A stretch of 64,000 nt of DNA from Candidatus Poribacteria bacterium (GTDB lineage Bacteria; Poribacteria; WGA-4E; WGA-3G), in the NCBI GenBank assembly GCA_026706025.1, contig JAPOZO010000007.1:40461-104460 (forward strand), written 5' to 3'. Position 1 is the first letter of the stretch; every line of letters starts with the position of its first letter. Made by a program: the position numbers and the translations under genes. This document shows, in pieces, positions 45,361 through 53,975 of the stretch. A model generated the notes under the pieces. That model was not told the DNA's origin, did no database searches, and saw nothing but the letters and a program-made list of their open reading frames with translations.

Positions 45361-46446
45361 ATGGACTGGACTGTTTTTGGCTGGGCAGGCATACAACTCG
45401 AAATACCCACGACATGGGAACTCAGCGGACTCAGCGGAGACCAGAAAACAGGATATCTCCGACTTGATGATGGAGATATGCCACGCCTCGAACTCAAATG
45501 GGCGCATACGCGGCGCAAAAAGCCAGATCTCCATGCAACGCTTGACGAATACTTTAAGTTGATTCGCAAAACTTACAAAAGAAAAGGCACCGAACTCTCC
45601 TTCCGCCGGAACGTCAACCTCATTAAAGAGGAAGAATTCTTTGAAGGACGCAACGTCCTCGGTTTTAGCTGGAAAGGGGACATTCGTGCCAATGGATTGA
45701 TTTTCCACGTCGGGAAACGGATCACAATCGTACAGGTGATGGGACGGCTCAAAGAGAACTGGCGACCCACGGTGCTCCGAATTTTCCAATCAATTGTAGA
45801 CCGTAGTGAGGCACCACGGACATTGTGGAGTGCTTACGGGCTTAAGTTGGGTGTGCCGAAAGAATACAAATTGGAACGTCAGAAGCTCCTCAGCGGCTAT
45901 CTACTGTTTGTGTTTGTGGCAAAACGTGTGCGTTTTCAAAGCGCGCTCCGGATCGCTAAACTGGTACATGACCGCGTACGAAAGACGAACGGCTCCGGTG
46001 GAAACACGGATTTTACGCCACCCGACGTGGGACGGCTCAGCGTTGAACGATACGGTCCCGCAGAGATGATGTTAGGCGACTATAAAGATGCGTCGAACCC
46101 ACTGGAAGCATGGTTTCGCGCAAAATACGCAAAAGCGATTCGCGGCTACGGGTTTGAGGTGACCTCTCACATAGATGGAGATGATGAACGGTTGACACTC
46201 GTTGGAGAACAGACACGGTTCTACGACGGTGTACCCTTCAGTCCTGTGCTGATACTCGATAAGCTTTCCAAGCGGACAGCATTCGTGTTTCATCTCTGGC
46301 GATGCAATCATTCTAATCGTATCTATGTTATCCAGTCTATCGGGAGCGACAATGGGGCCCCGACTGTCCAGAAGGTTGCTGAAAGCATTGAATGCCATAA
46401 TAGCAATCAGCCGTCAGCCGTCAGCAAAGAGACTCCCGTTAAATGA
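45361..46446 (+). CDS. Unknown soluble protein with two similar halves
   Basis: A 361-residue protein without signal peptide or membrane helices. The first half begins WAGIQLEIPTTWELSGLSGDQKTGYLRL and the second YGLKLGVPKEYKLERQKLLSGYLLF, each starting a beta-rich unit of about 150 residues, so it looks like an internal duplication. It lies between the OPT-like permease and the PqqD-like gene. The last residues, SNQPSAVSKETPVK, are translated from a dispersed repeat and are unlikely to be ancestral. I do not recognise a family. A role as a cytoplasmic partner of the transporter is inference. Confidence 0.7.
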   Translation: MDWTVFGWAGIQLEIPTTWELSGLSGDQKTGYLRLDDGDMPRLELKWAHTRRKKPDLHATLDEYFKLIRKTYKRKGTELSFRRNVNLIKEEEFFEGRNVLGFSWKGDIRANGLIFHVGKRITIVQVMGRLKENWRPTVLRIFQSIVDRSEAPRTLWSAYGLKLGVPKEYKLERQKLLSGYLLFVFVAKRVRFQSALRIAKLVHDRVRKTNGSGGNTDFTPPDVGRLSVERYGPAEMMLGDYKDASNPLEAWFRAKYAKAIRGYGFEVTSHIDGDDERLTLVGEQTRFYDGVPFSPVLILDKLSKRTAFVFHLWRCNHSNRIYVIQSIGSDNGAPTVQKVAESIECHNSNQPSAVSKETPVK

Positions 46447-46489
46447 AACTTCTTAACTGATCGCTGATAGCCGAAAGCCGAAAGCCAAT
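46406..46489. repeat. Dispersed repeat overlapping a gene end
   Basis: CAGCCGTCAGCCGTCAGC on the left is answered by CTGATAGCCGAAAGCCGAAAG on the right, with TTAACTGATCGC. The left part codes for the last residues of the preceding gene; the right part abuts the next ATG. Confidence 0.8.
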
Positions 46490-46954
46490 ATGCTAAACAG
46501 ACTTCTTTATTCCCTCAAACTCAAAAAACGTCCCGACATGGACCGGACACAGGTCATGAAGGCGTTCCCCGTGCGGAATCAGGTGATAACTTGGGAAATA
46601 GACGATAAGGGCGAAGCCGCGCTCGTTATCCCACAGAAAGAGACGCTCTGGATACGACTCATCAGTAAACTCTTTATGCTTCCTGGGAAAAGGGTGATTG
46701 TGCTCGATTCTATCGGCACTTACGTCTGGCAGATGTGTGACGGCAAGCATACCATTTCACAGATTACCAACCGCGTCCAAAAGCAGTACCAATTGACACG
46801 AAAAGAGGCAGAAACCTCGCTCTTTACGTTTATGCAGCAGCTCGGCAAGCGGAACTTTATACAGTTTGCTATTCCGCAACAAAATGCCACCGCAGCACCC
46901 TTGGAACCCGAACCTGCAAAACCGGGACTTCTTGGATTCCTACAGAGACGGTAA
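46490..46954 (+). CDS. PqqD-like peptide-binding protein (RRE-type fold)
   Basis: A 154-residue protein. The PqqD-like core spans about residues 60-125: VIVLDSIGTYVWQMCDGKHTI followed by the helix ITNRVQKQYQLTRKEAETSLFTFMQQLGKRNFI. PqqD proteins bind precursor peptides or signal segments and present them to modifying or transport proteins. The N-terminal 55 residues and the Pro/Ala-rich tail are extra. No radical-SAM enzyme or obvious precursor peptide is next to it. It stands directly before the ABC ATPase gene. Confidence 0.8.
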   Translation: MLNRLLYSLKLKKRPDMDRTQVMKAFPVRNQVITWEIDDKGEAALVIPQKETLWIRLISKLFMLPGKRVIVLDSIGTYVWQMCDGKHTISQITNRVQKQYQLTRKEAETSLFTFMQQLGKRNFIQFAIPQQNATAAPLEPEPAKPGLLGFLQRR

Positions 46955-46993
46955 AATGGTTATCGAGAACTGACAACCAGTAAGGAGAGAAAA

Positions 46994-47800
46994 ATGAACG
47001 AACAAATAGGTGATGTTGGCGCAGCTTTCGCCGAAACACCAGAACGTTTCGAGCGTCTCATTCCCAAGGAAAATACAGTCCGCGTCCGAAATCTCATCAA
47101 ACGGTACGAGATGGGGACACAAACTGTTGATGCGCTCCGCGGGGTCAATTTCCAAATCCAGCGCGGTGAATACATCTCAATCATGGGACCCTCCGGTTCC
47201 GGGAAATCAACGCTCTTTAATATGATTGGTGGATTGGATAAACCCACTGAAGGCAGAGTCTATATTGATGAAGTGGACATCGCCCAACTCGATGCCTACG
47301 AACTCGCGTGGCTCCGCTGCCGAAAGATCGGCTATATTTTCCAATCGTTCAACCTCATCCCGGTTATGACGGCACTTGAGAACGTCTCGCTTCCGATGAT
47401 TTTCGCCGGTATGAGTGCTGACGAGAGTAGAGAGAAAGGCGTTGACCTCCTCTCACTCGTTGGACTCGGGGACCGCGTGCAGCACAAACCGTTAGAACTC
47501 TCCGGTGGACAGCAGCAGCGTGTCGCAATCGCACGTTCTCTCGCAAACGACCCAGCGATTGTCCTTGCCGATGAACCGACAGGCAACCTTGACACCAAAA
47601 CCGGGTTGGAGATCATCGCCTTACTCCGTCGCCTCAACGATGAAAACGGTGTAACCATCATCACAGCCACCCACGACCACAAGATGTTAGATGTCTCTGA
47701 CCGTATCTTCCACATGGCAGATGGCAAAGTAGACAAAATTGAGTCCCGCGATGAGATTGATCTCCACGTCGGTAAATTAGACGGTGAAGAAGTAGGGTAA
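46994..47800 (+). CDS. LolD/MacB-type ABC transporter ATPase
   Basis: A 268-residue ATPase with Walker A GPSGSGKST (about 58-66), the Q-loop FQSFNLIP, signature LSGGQQQR and Walker B VLADEPTGNLD. The LolD/FtsE/MacB class pairs with FtsX-type permeases, of which the giant protein upstream (35398) is one. An N-terminal extension of about 30 residues (MNEQIGDVGAAFAETPERFE) is unusual. AGGAG lies eight bases before the ATG. The other FtsX-type permease in the window (59503) also lacks an adjacent ATPase and could share this one. Confidence 0.92.
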   Translation: MNEQIGDVGAAFAETPERFERLIPKENTVRVRNLIKRYEMGTQTVDALRGVNFQIQRGEYISIMGPSGSGKSTLFNMIGGLDKPTEGRVYIDEVDIAQLDAYELAWLRCRKIGYIFQSFNLIPVMTALENVSLPMIFAGMSADESREKGVDLLSLVGLGDRVQHKPLELSGGQQQRVAIARSLANDPAIVLADEPTGNLDTKTGLEIIALLRRLNDENGVTIITATHDHKMLDVSDRIFHMADGKVDKIESRDEIDLHVGKLDGEEVG

Positions 47801-47810
47801 ATAGTTTAGA

Positions 47811-47964
47811 GTTATAAGTTATAAGTTTTTAGTTAAGAGGGTTCCGATTGTTCAATATCTTTTGGCAACCGTCGGTATTTCAATTGAGAAACGACGGGTA
47901 CAAAGAGATAATCAAGCATCAGAAACCAGACTTATAACTTATAACTAACAACTAATAACTCCTA
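47811..47964. repeat. Inverted repeat element
   Basis: GTTATAAGTTATAAGT (47811-47826) and its exact complement ACTTATAACTTATAAC (47930-47945) are separated by about 100 bases, and short repeat words continue to the next start codon. It is similar in design to the TTATCAGTT family but different in words. Confidence 0.85.
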
Positions 47965-47968
47965 AAAT

Positions 47969-49081
47969 ATGAGCATTTATAAACGCTTGGGCATCCGCAC
48001 AATTATCAATGGCAACGCAACGCTCACGCGACGCGGTGGTTCCATTATGCCACCTGAAGTCATCGCCGCGATGGCTGATGCTTCCAAGCACTTTGTAGAC
48101 ATCATCGAACTCCAAAAACGGGTCGGTGAAGAAATCGCGAAGCGCACCCACAACGAAGCAGCCTATGTTTCTTGTGGTGCCGCCGCTGCCTTGACGCTCA
48201 GCACCGCCGCATGTATCACCGGGTTGGATGCTGCCAAGCGTGAAAAATTGCCGCATCTCGACGCGTCAATGAAAAGCGAAGTCATTGTCCATCGCCACGG
48301 TCGCGTCGGATACGATTTTGCCGTCCGCCAGGTCGGTGTCACGTTTGTCGAGATAGGCGACGAGAACGGAACACTCCCCGACGAATTAGAAAGTGCCATC
48401 ACTGAGAAAACCGCTGCGATCTTCTACTTCGCCAACCCCGGTAGAGAACACCTCTGGGTGCCTTACGCGGAAGCCATCGTAATCGCAAAAAGGTACGATG
48501 TTCCGCTTATCGTTGATGCAGCAGCGCAGCTGCCACCGCCTGAGAACTTATGGCGTTTCACACAAATGGGCGCGGATTTGGCACTCTTTAGCGGCGGGAA
48601 AGGTTTGTGTGGCCCCCAGAGTAGCGGATTAACCGTTGGAAAAAAATCACTGATTGAGGCAATCGCCTTCAACGGACCACCTCACCCCTTTATTGGTAGA
48701 GGTATGAAAGTAGGTAAAGAAGAGTTGGTAGGGCTGCTTGCCGCTGTCGAATGGTATTTGGATCAGGACCATGAAGCGTTACAGCAATCTTATGAAGATC
48801 AGGTTACCTACTATGACGAAGTGTTCGCGGACACGCAAGGCGTTACAGTCCATCGGAGTTTTCCTTCCGAAGCCGGGCAACCGATGCCTCGCACCGAAAT
48901 CCGATTTGACGAGGAACACCTCGGCATCACACGAAACGAAATTCTTCAGCAACTCGCGGAAGGTGAACCCGCTATTGACATCGCAGGCGCAGGCGCGAAC
49001 GGTGTACTGATTAACGGGCAGACCCTGATGCCCGGAGAAGTAGAAATTATCGCCCAAAGACTAAAGGAAATCATTTTATAG
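47969..49081 (+). CDS. SelA-like PLP-dependent enzyme
   Basis: A 370-residue protein of the SelA/DgaE group in the aspartate aminotransferase fold: INGNATLTRRGGSIMPPEV at the N-terminus, VSCGAAAALTLSTAACI, the PLP-pyridine Asp in PLIVDAAAQLPPPEN, and the PLP lysine in LFSGGKGLCGPQ. Although often annotated as L-seryl-tRNA(Sec) selenium transferase, shorter members of this kind act as lyases on amino sugar acids. No selenocysteine gene is nearby, so the lyase role is preferred. Confidence 0.8.
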   Translation: MSIYKRLGIRTIINGNATLTRRGGSIMPPEVIAAMADASKHFVDIIELQKRVGEEIAKRTHNEAAYVSCGAAAALTLSTAACITGLDAAKREKLPHLDASMKSEVIVHRHGRVGYDFAVRQVGVTFVEIGDENGTLPDELESAITEKTAAIFYFANPGREHLWVPYAEAIVIAKRYDVPLIVDAAAQLPPPENLWRFTQMGADLALFSGGKGLCGPQSSGLTVGKKSLIEAIAFNGPPHPFIGRGMKVGKEELVGLLAAVEWYLDQDHEALQQSYEDQVTYYDEVFADTQGVTVHRSFPSEAGQPMPRTEIRFDEEHLGITRNEILQQLAEGEPAIDIAGAGANGVLINGQTLMPGEVEIIAQRLKEIIL

Positions 49082-49095
49082 TGAAGTCCATAAAT

Positions 49096-49205
49096 AAGTG
49101 GACATCTTTGTAGCATAAACTTCCAGTTTGTGCTCTTTGTAGCATAAACTTCATAAACTTCCAGTTTGTGCTCTTTGTAGCATAGGTTGTTAGCCTGTGC
49201 CAGTC
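49096..49205. repeat. TTTGTAGCATAAACTTCCAG repeat, three tandem-like copies
   Basis: CTTTGTAGCATAAACTTCC occurs at about 49108 and 49137, and a variant GTAGCATAGGTTGTTAGCC follows. A related copy is at about 59290. These fill much of the gap before the UPF0173 gene. The rest of that gap shows nothing clear. Confidence 0.8.
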
Positions 49206-49320
49206 TGAATGTTTGTTATAGGTATTCAGACTGTTTGAGAGTGCCCAATTAATTATAGGTTTACTATAAGCCCGCGTACCCTAAACCCCTGCTGACCGGA
49301 GCGCAAGGAAAGTTAAAAAA

Positions 49321-50031
49321 ATGAAACTGAACAACGGTATTCGCCTGACATGGCTCGGACATTCCACCTTCAAAATCGAAGCGGATGGACAAACGCTCCT
49401 CATTGATCCGTGGGTGACAAACAACCCCGTCTGCCCCGATGCTCTCAAAACCTTTGACGCGCTTGATGTGATACTCATAACGCACGGACACGCCGACCAT
49501 ATTAGCGATGCCGTGCCACTCGCCAAAGAACATACACCAACAGTCGTGTCTATCGTCGAAATCGCCGGATGGCTCGGTAAACAGGGTGTTGACAATACAA
49601 TTGGGATGAATAAGGGTGGCACTGTCACTGTCGGCGGCACGAAGGCGACGATGGTTTCCGCAAACCATAGCAGTAGTTTCACAGAGGAAAACGGCACAAC
49701 GGTCTATCTCGGTGAACCAGCAGGTTATGTGATAGAGTTCGCAAACGGCTATAAAATCTACCACGCTGGAGATACAAACGTCTTTGGGGATATGCGGATT
49801 ATCGGTGAAATCTACCAACCCAATCTCGCACTACTCCCTATCGGTGACCATTTCACAATGGGACCGCGTGAAGCCGCCTACGCCGCGCAGCTGCTCAACG
49901 TCCCAGCAATCCTACCCATCCATTACGGCACCTTCCCACTCTTAACAGGCACACCGGAGGCGTTACGTCAATTGACTGCTTCTCAAGATGTGGAAATTAT
50001 CACGTTAGAAGTTGGGGAAACATTAGACTAA
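49321..50031 (+). CDS. UPF0173-type metallo-beta-lactamase-fold hydrolase
   Basis: A 236-residue protein. The metal motif is ILITHGHADHISD (HxHxDH, about 51-63), with later ligands in NHSSSF, YHAGDTNVFGD and LPIHYGTFP. N-terminal LTWLGHSTFKIEADGQTLLIDPW is typical of UPF0173 metal-dependent hydrolases. The substrate is unknown. GGAAAG lies before the ATG. The gene ends nine bases inside the convergent galU-like gene. Confidence 0.9.
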   Translation: MKLNNGIRLTWLGHSTFKIEADGQTLLIDPWVTNNPVCPDALKTFDALDVILITHGHADHISDAVPLAKEHTPTVVSIVEIAGWLGKQGVDNTIGMNKGGTVTVGGTKATMVSANHSSSFTEENGTTVYLGEPAGYVIEFANGYKIYHAGDTNVFGDMRIIGEIYQPNLALLPIGDHFTMGPREAAYAAQLLNVPAILPIHYGTFPLLTGTPEALRQLTASQDVEIITLEVGETLD

Positions 50032-50925
50032 GACATCCCGATAAGGCCCGTGGAGCCCAAAAGCATTAACAGTCTGGAGCAGCTCGCGTGGGTTTCCTGT
50101 ATCGTAACGCTGACCTGCGACGCGATAACCCGACATACCTTCCCGCTTGATCATCTCTGCCATCGCATCCCGTAATTGAATCTCGCCGTGCGTTACAATT
50201 CGGTGCCTGTAATTGTAGTCCAGTATATCAAAGAGGAGTGGTGTAAGGAGGTCTATGCCGAAGTTGCAGAGATACTGCTGCGCGGGGATACCTTCAACAC
50301 GAAGATGTTCTTGTGCAAACTCGACCGTCGGTTTTTCGGAGATTTGGTGTAGTGTATAAAGCCGTTCGGATTTAGCACAAGGGCTGCCGTGAATGATGCC
50401 GTTGAGCGAGAGCTCGCTTTCGTGGCAGAGATCCAAACTCGTCACAGACTGCCCAACTTGTGCATAGACATCCACGAGTTGTTTGGCGCATGAGGTCTCT
50501 GATTCTGAAATATAGAGATGGTCGCCGAGCAGAATCATAACTGGCTCACCCGCTGCGAAATCTTTTGCACAATAGATGGCGTGTCCGAAACCTTCCGGTT
50601 TCTCCTGAATAGCGAAATGCAACCGCTGCCCTATTTCTGCCAATCGGTCCGCTTGTGCTGCCAATTCCGGATTTTCGAGAATCGCATCGGGAACGGTACC
50701 AGAGAAATAGTCGGTGATTGGATCGACTTGTTGGGGTTGTGCAACAATACATACCGCTTCCACACCGGCTGATAAAGCCTCCTCAATAATCAACTGAATG
50801 ACCGGTTTTGCGATCCCGTCTTGCGCGATAATTGGAAAGAGTGCTTTCGGCACGGCTTTCGTTGCGGGGAAAAGACGCGTCCCGTATCCAGCAATAGGGA
50901 TAACTGCTTTTTGGATTAGTTTCAT
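50023..50925 (-). CDS. galU: UTP-glucose-1-phosphate uridylyltransferase-like enzyme
   Basis: The frame is open to 50985, but ATG 50925 (MKLIQKAVIPIAGYGTRLFP) gives the usual GalU start and a 300-residue protein. Motifs are GYGTRLFPATKAVPKALFPI, QEKPEGFGHAIYCAKDF, ILLGDHLYI and YLCNFGIDLLTP. It should make UDP-glucose for polysaccharide or lipid sugars. A perfect 11-pair hairpin lies 20 bases before the start. It overlaps the convergent UPF0173 gene by nine bases. Confidence 0.85.
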   Translation of the reverse strand: MKLIQKAVIPIAGYGTRLFPATKAVPKALFPIIAQDGIAKPVIQLIIEEALSAGVEAVCIVAQPQQVDPITDYFSGTVPDAILENPELAAQADRLAEIGQRLHFAIQEKPEGFGHAIYCAKDFAAGEPVMILLGDHLYISESETSCAKQLVDVYAQVGQSVTSLDLCHESELSLNGIIHGSPCAKSERLYTLHQISEKPTVEFAQEHLRVEGIPAQQYLCNFGIDLLTPLLFDILDYNYRHRIVTHGEIQLRDAMAEMIKREGMSGYRVAGQRYDTGNPRELLQTVNAFGLHGPYRDVLV

Positions 50926-50944
50926 AAGACTTGACCTTAAGCGA

Positions 50945-50973
50945 AGATGTCCGCCTAATTTTGGCGGACATCT
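50945..50973. repeat. Perfect 11-bp hairpin in the galU-like leader
   Basis: AGATGTCCGCC and GGCGGACATCT around a seven-base loop. There is no T-run in the galU direction, so it is more likely a repeat or leader structure than a terminator. Confidence 0.8.
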
Positions 50974-51026
50974 GATTTTCAACACACTGCGTATTTTATA
51001 TCGGTAGTGTAGATTTCAAAGGAGAC

Positions 51027-51869
51027 CTATTGGGAGGTTTTGAGTTTACCCCAAGTTGTCGCCATTTTTCCAGCGGCATCAACGTCTAACGCACCTTCAA
51101 TCCCGTCACCGAGTTTTGCGACTTCATCATCGGTAAGCGTCACGTCGAAGATAACGACTTCATCAATAATACCTTCCCACTGGCAGCGTTTGCCACAGCC
51201 GGGATCTGCACCGATGTAAACTTCTTCAGGGGATGCCCACGGTGGTCCCTTGGCATCCTCACTGTTCTGTAGCTTACCATTAACGTAAACATGGAGTTTC
51301 GATCCATCCCATGTACCGACGAGATGCACCCACTCTTTAGCGGGGATTTCATCGCCGAGGACTTCAAGTTTCGCACCGCCGTTTGCGGCTCGGATGTGGA
51401 ACGCTGCCTTCGTGCTATTTTCGCCATTCTCGTGCGCGCCCGTTCCGAGTAAGAACTGCGACCAGGTTGAACATCCAAGTCCTTTCCAGATAACACATTT
51501 ACCTGTCGGATCTTCCGCGGCATAAACCCAAGCGTGTATCGAAAAACCATCAGATTCCTTGAAATCCAAGGCGGCTAACGTTTTATCTTCACCCTTGGTA
51601 CCAAGTTTAACCCAAGTATCCGCGCCGTTAAACTCCAACCCGCCGCCGAATTTGCCTTTCGCCCACTTCAGGTCGCCAACAAATTCACCATCGGTGCCGT
51701 TACCAGAGAGGTCTTTTACTTCCTTACCTTTTCCTTCTTCAAACGTCCACATCCCCGCAATTGTATCTTCATCAAGATTCGCATCGCTTGTGGGTATCAT
51801 CGCAAAACTAAGCGCGATGATAGCAATTGCAGTAAGTGTGTAACTCAGATAGCGTGTTGCCAAAAACAT
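51027..51869 (-). CDS. Secreted LamG-domain protein (first of two)
   Basis: A 280-residue protein with AGAGGAG before the ATG. Signal peptide about 1-30; LamG/concanavalin-like domain about 35-250 (GMWTFEEGKGKEVKDLSGNGTDG, WVHLVGTWDGSKLHVYVNGKL, IIDEVVIFDVTLTDDEV). The C-terminus, AGKMATTWGKLKTSQ, resembles that of the next LamG protein. LamG domains bind glycans or proteins at the cell surface. No catalytic residues are evident. It stands in tandem with its paralogue on the minus strand. Confidence 0.88.
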   Translation of the reverse strand: MFLATRYLSYTLTAIAIIALSFAMIPTSDANLDEDTIAGMWTFEEGKGKEVKDLSGNGTDGEFVGDLKWAKGKFGGGLEFNGADTWVKLGTKGEDKTLAALDFKESDGFSIHAWVYAAEDPTGKCVIWKGLGCSTWSQFLLGTGAHENGENSTKAAFHIRAANGGAKLEVLGDEIPAKEWVHLVGTWDGSKLHVYVNGKLQNSEDAKGPPWASPEEVYIGADPGCGKRCQWEGIIDEVVIFDVTLTDDEVAKLGDGIEGALDVDAAGKMATTWGKLKTSQ

Positions 51870-51992
51870 ACTTATCTCCTCTAAGTGGTCGCTATCAAAC
51901 GACCGCTATGCTGTTATTTTTTCATCTAATTGAGGCACGGAAACCTCAGTTGATAACCTGTGGGTGGGATTTCGGTTTCCGTATGTCTCTTT

Positions 51993-52760
51993 TTACTTTC
52001 TCAATCCTTTGAGGTATCCCCAAGTTGTTGAGAGTTTTCCAGCGGGTTCCACAGGCAATTGATCGCTTTTCGATTCAAAATTCTGCTTGACCTCGTCTTC
52101 CTCAAGGATCCGGTCGTAGATACGGACGTTATCTATCATACCGATGAGGTATCTGCCATCGTGTTCACTGCCGATACGGCGTTCCTTCATGTTTTCAGGT
52201 GTACCACCAGCACCGCCTTCGTCAACTAACTCACCATCAACATAAAGTTTGAGTTCGTCGTCTTTAGTATTGCTGGTGTAAATAATGTGATACCAAGTAT
52301 CAGTTTCAGCGGCTAAGCGAATCTTGACACCGTCGTTCTTATGAACCTGAATCTGGTTTCCTTCAAATTTGAAGTGGACTTTGCCAGCAGCCCACAGCCA
52401 CGTCGAAACAATGCCTTGAATCCCACCAAACTGACCCTCCAAGGCATAGCATTCAATAGACACAAATTCAAAATCACCCATATCAGGGATTTTAACGTAG
52501 TTGTCGGCTTTCCCCTCAAATTCCATCGCGTCTCCAGTGCCATCTGTTGCCCCTTCAACAAATTTGAGCTTACCGACGAGTTCAGCATCGTTTTCACCCA
52601 GAAGGTCTTTGACGACCTTGCCATCCACATCTGCCTCATTGAGCGTATATACGGCAACGAGTCCGTCTGTTACGAAATCTTGTGCATCAGCCGCGGGAAC
52701 ATAGCAGAATGCTGTCAGGAGTGCGGCGATTACACAGATTACTCTCATATTTTTTAACAT
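51993..52760 (-). CDS. Secreted LamG-domain protein (second of two)
   Basis: A 255-residue protein with AAAGGAG before the ATG. Signal peptide about 1-26 (YVPAADA); LamG-like domain about 30-225 (GLVAVYTLNEADVDGKVVKDL, YHIIYTSNTKDDELKLYVDGEL, MIDNVRIYDRILEEDEV). The end, AGKLSTTWGYLKGLRK, matches the AGKxxTTWGxLK pattern of the neighbour. The promoter region upstream contains an 18-base palindrome. Probably surface exposed; the ligand is unknown. Confidence 0.88.
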   Translation of the reverse strand: MLKNMRVICVIAALLTAFCYVPAADAQDFVTDGLVAVYTLNEADVDGKVVKDLLGENDAELVGKLKFVEGATDGTGDAMEFEGKADNYVKIPDMGDFEFVSIECYALEGQFGGIQGIVSTWLWAAGKVHFKFEGNQIQVHKNDGVKIRLAAETDTWYHIIYTSNTKDDELKLYVDGELVDEGGAGGTPENMKERRIGSEHDGRYLIGMIDNVRIYDRILEEDEVKQNFESKSDQLPVEPAGKLSTTWGYLKGLRK

Positions 52761-52836
52761 TTGAATTGCTCCTTTTGATTATGGAAATTAGATCCTATCT
52801 GTAAGCGCGCCTATTTTTTATAGACACATCTCTTAT

Positions 52837-52854
52837 GTTTTAGTTTACTAAAAC
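52837..52854. promoter_or_regulatory. 18-base palindrome upstream of the LamG genes
   Basis: GTTTTAGT-TT-ACTAAAAC lies about 15 bases before a TATAAA on the minus strand (about 52824-52819). It may be an operator or activator site for the LamG pair. It is AT-rich, so this is weakly supported. Confidence 0.35.
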
Positions 52855-52867
52855 CTATTCATACATT

Positions 52868-53905
52868 TTAACTTATGCTTTTTCGGTTTGTCAAGTCAAT
52901 TGCATCCGTTTCGGCAAGTTTCTGTGCAAGCGTAAGGTTATCCTCATAGACAGTTTTGATTAACTCCTCAATATCGGGTTCCTGAACCGATATATCTACA
53001 ATTCTGAATTTCTGGAGTATTGCACCGATAAGGTCTGCCGTGCTAATTGCATCTGGCGAAAACCGATACTGCACTCGACTCTCTTCTTGATAGATAATCT
53101 GAGCGTTAGGAATACTGATGTCTGAGTAGGTTTCGGCATAATCGACGCTCAAAATCCGTTCCGTCGAAAGCAACCGCCTGAGTGCGGCGAGTTCCCCGTC
53201 AAAGCAGAGTCTCGCATTGTCAATAAGAATCACGCGTTTGCAGAGTTTTTCGACATCGTCTAAGTCGTGTGTTGTTAAGACGACCGTGACCTGTCGCTCG
53301 GCGTTAATTTGCGCAATGAACTCGCGGATACGTGCCTTCGCAACCACATCTAATCCGATCGTCGGTTCATCAAGGAACAACACATCCGGATTGTGCAGAA
53401 GCGCAGCGGCAATATCCGCACGCATCCGTTGACCGAGGCTCAACTGACGAACGGGGGTCTGAAAAAAATCACCAAGCCCAAGCAACGCGTCGAACACCTC
53501 TACATTGTGACGATATTGTGACTCTGGAATCCGATAGATACGCTGCAGCAACTCGAACGATTCTTGCACCGGTAGATCAAACCACAAATGTGAACGCTGC
53601 CCAAACACGACTCCGATACGTTTGGCGTTCTCCTTCCGCTGACGATGGGGGATATAACCGTTTACTGTTACACTGCCGGATGTAGGCACCAAAATACCTG
53701 TTAACATTTTGATGGTTGTTGACTTTCCAGCCCCGTTCGGTCCTAAATACCCGATGATTTCACCGCGTGCTACGGAGAATGAAACGCTGTCCACCGCTCG
53801 AACAAGGCGATGTTTGCGAGAGAAAAGGTTCATGAAACTCCCGAAAAAACCTTTGCGGTGGTGATAGACTTTGAAGGTTTTGCTAAGGTTATTAACTTCA
53901 ATCAT
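52868..53905 (-). CDS. ABC-2 exporter ATPase
   Basis: The frame is open to 54037, but ATG 53905 (MIEVNNLSKTFKVYHH) is the natural start, giving 345 residues; the longer form would run into the permease gene. Walker A GPNGAGKST, Q-loop VFGQRSHLWFDLP, signature LSLGQRMRADIA, Walker B VLFLDEPTIGLD. With the two permeases upstream it forms the COG4586-3694-4587 type exporter, of unknown substrate. The gap to the permease gene contains a repeat fragment. Confidence 0.92.
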   Translation of the reverse strand: MIEVNNLSKTFKVYHHRKGFFGSFMNLFSRKHRLVRAVDSVSFSVARGEIIGYLGPNGAGKSTTIKMLTGILVPTSGSVTVNGYIPHRQRKENAKRIGVVFGQRSHLWFDLPVQESFELLQRIYRIPESQYRHNVEVFDALLGLGDFFQTPVRQLSLGQRMRADIAAALLHNPDVLFLDEPTIGLDVVAKARIREFIAQINAERQVTVVLTTHDLDDVEKLCKRVILIDNARLCFDGELAALRRLLSTERILSVDYAETYSDISIPNAQIIYQEESRVQYRFSPDAISTADLIGAILQKFRIVDISVQEPDIEELIKTVYEDNLTLAQKLAETDAIDLTNRKSIS

Positions 53906-53975
53906 ATTTTTAAGGGTTGTCGGTACGATTTTTCTGCGAAAAATCTTACTGATAACCACTCCCTCTGACAACCAT

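Noticed and set aside
47969..49081. True selenocysteine synthase (selA)
   Set aside because: The protein is much shorter than SelA (about 460 residues) and no selB, selC or selD signal is near.
50945..50973. Intrinsic terminator of the LamG genes
   Set aside because: The hairpin is perfect but has no T-run in that direction, and it lies in the galU leader.
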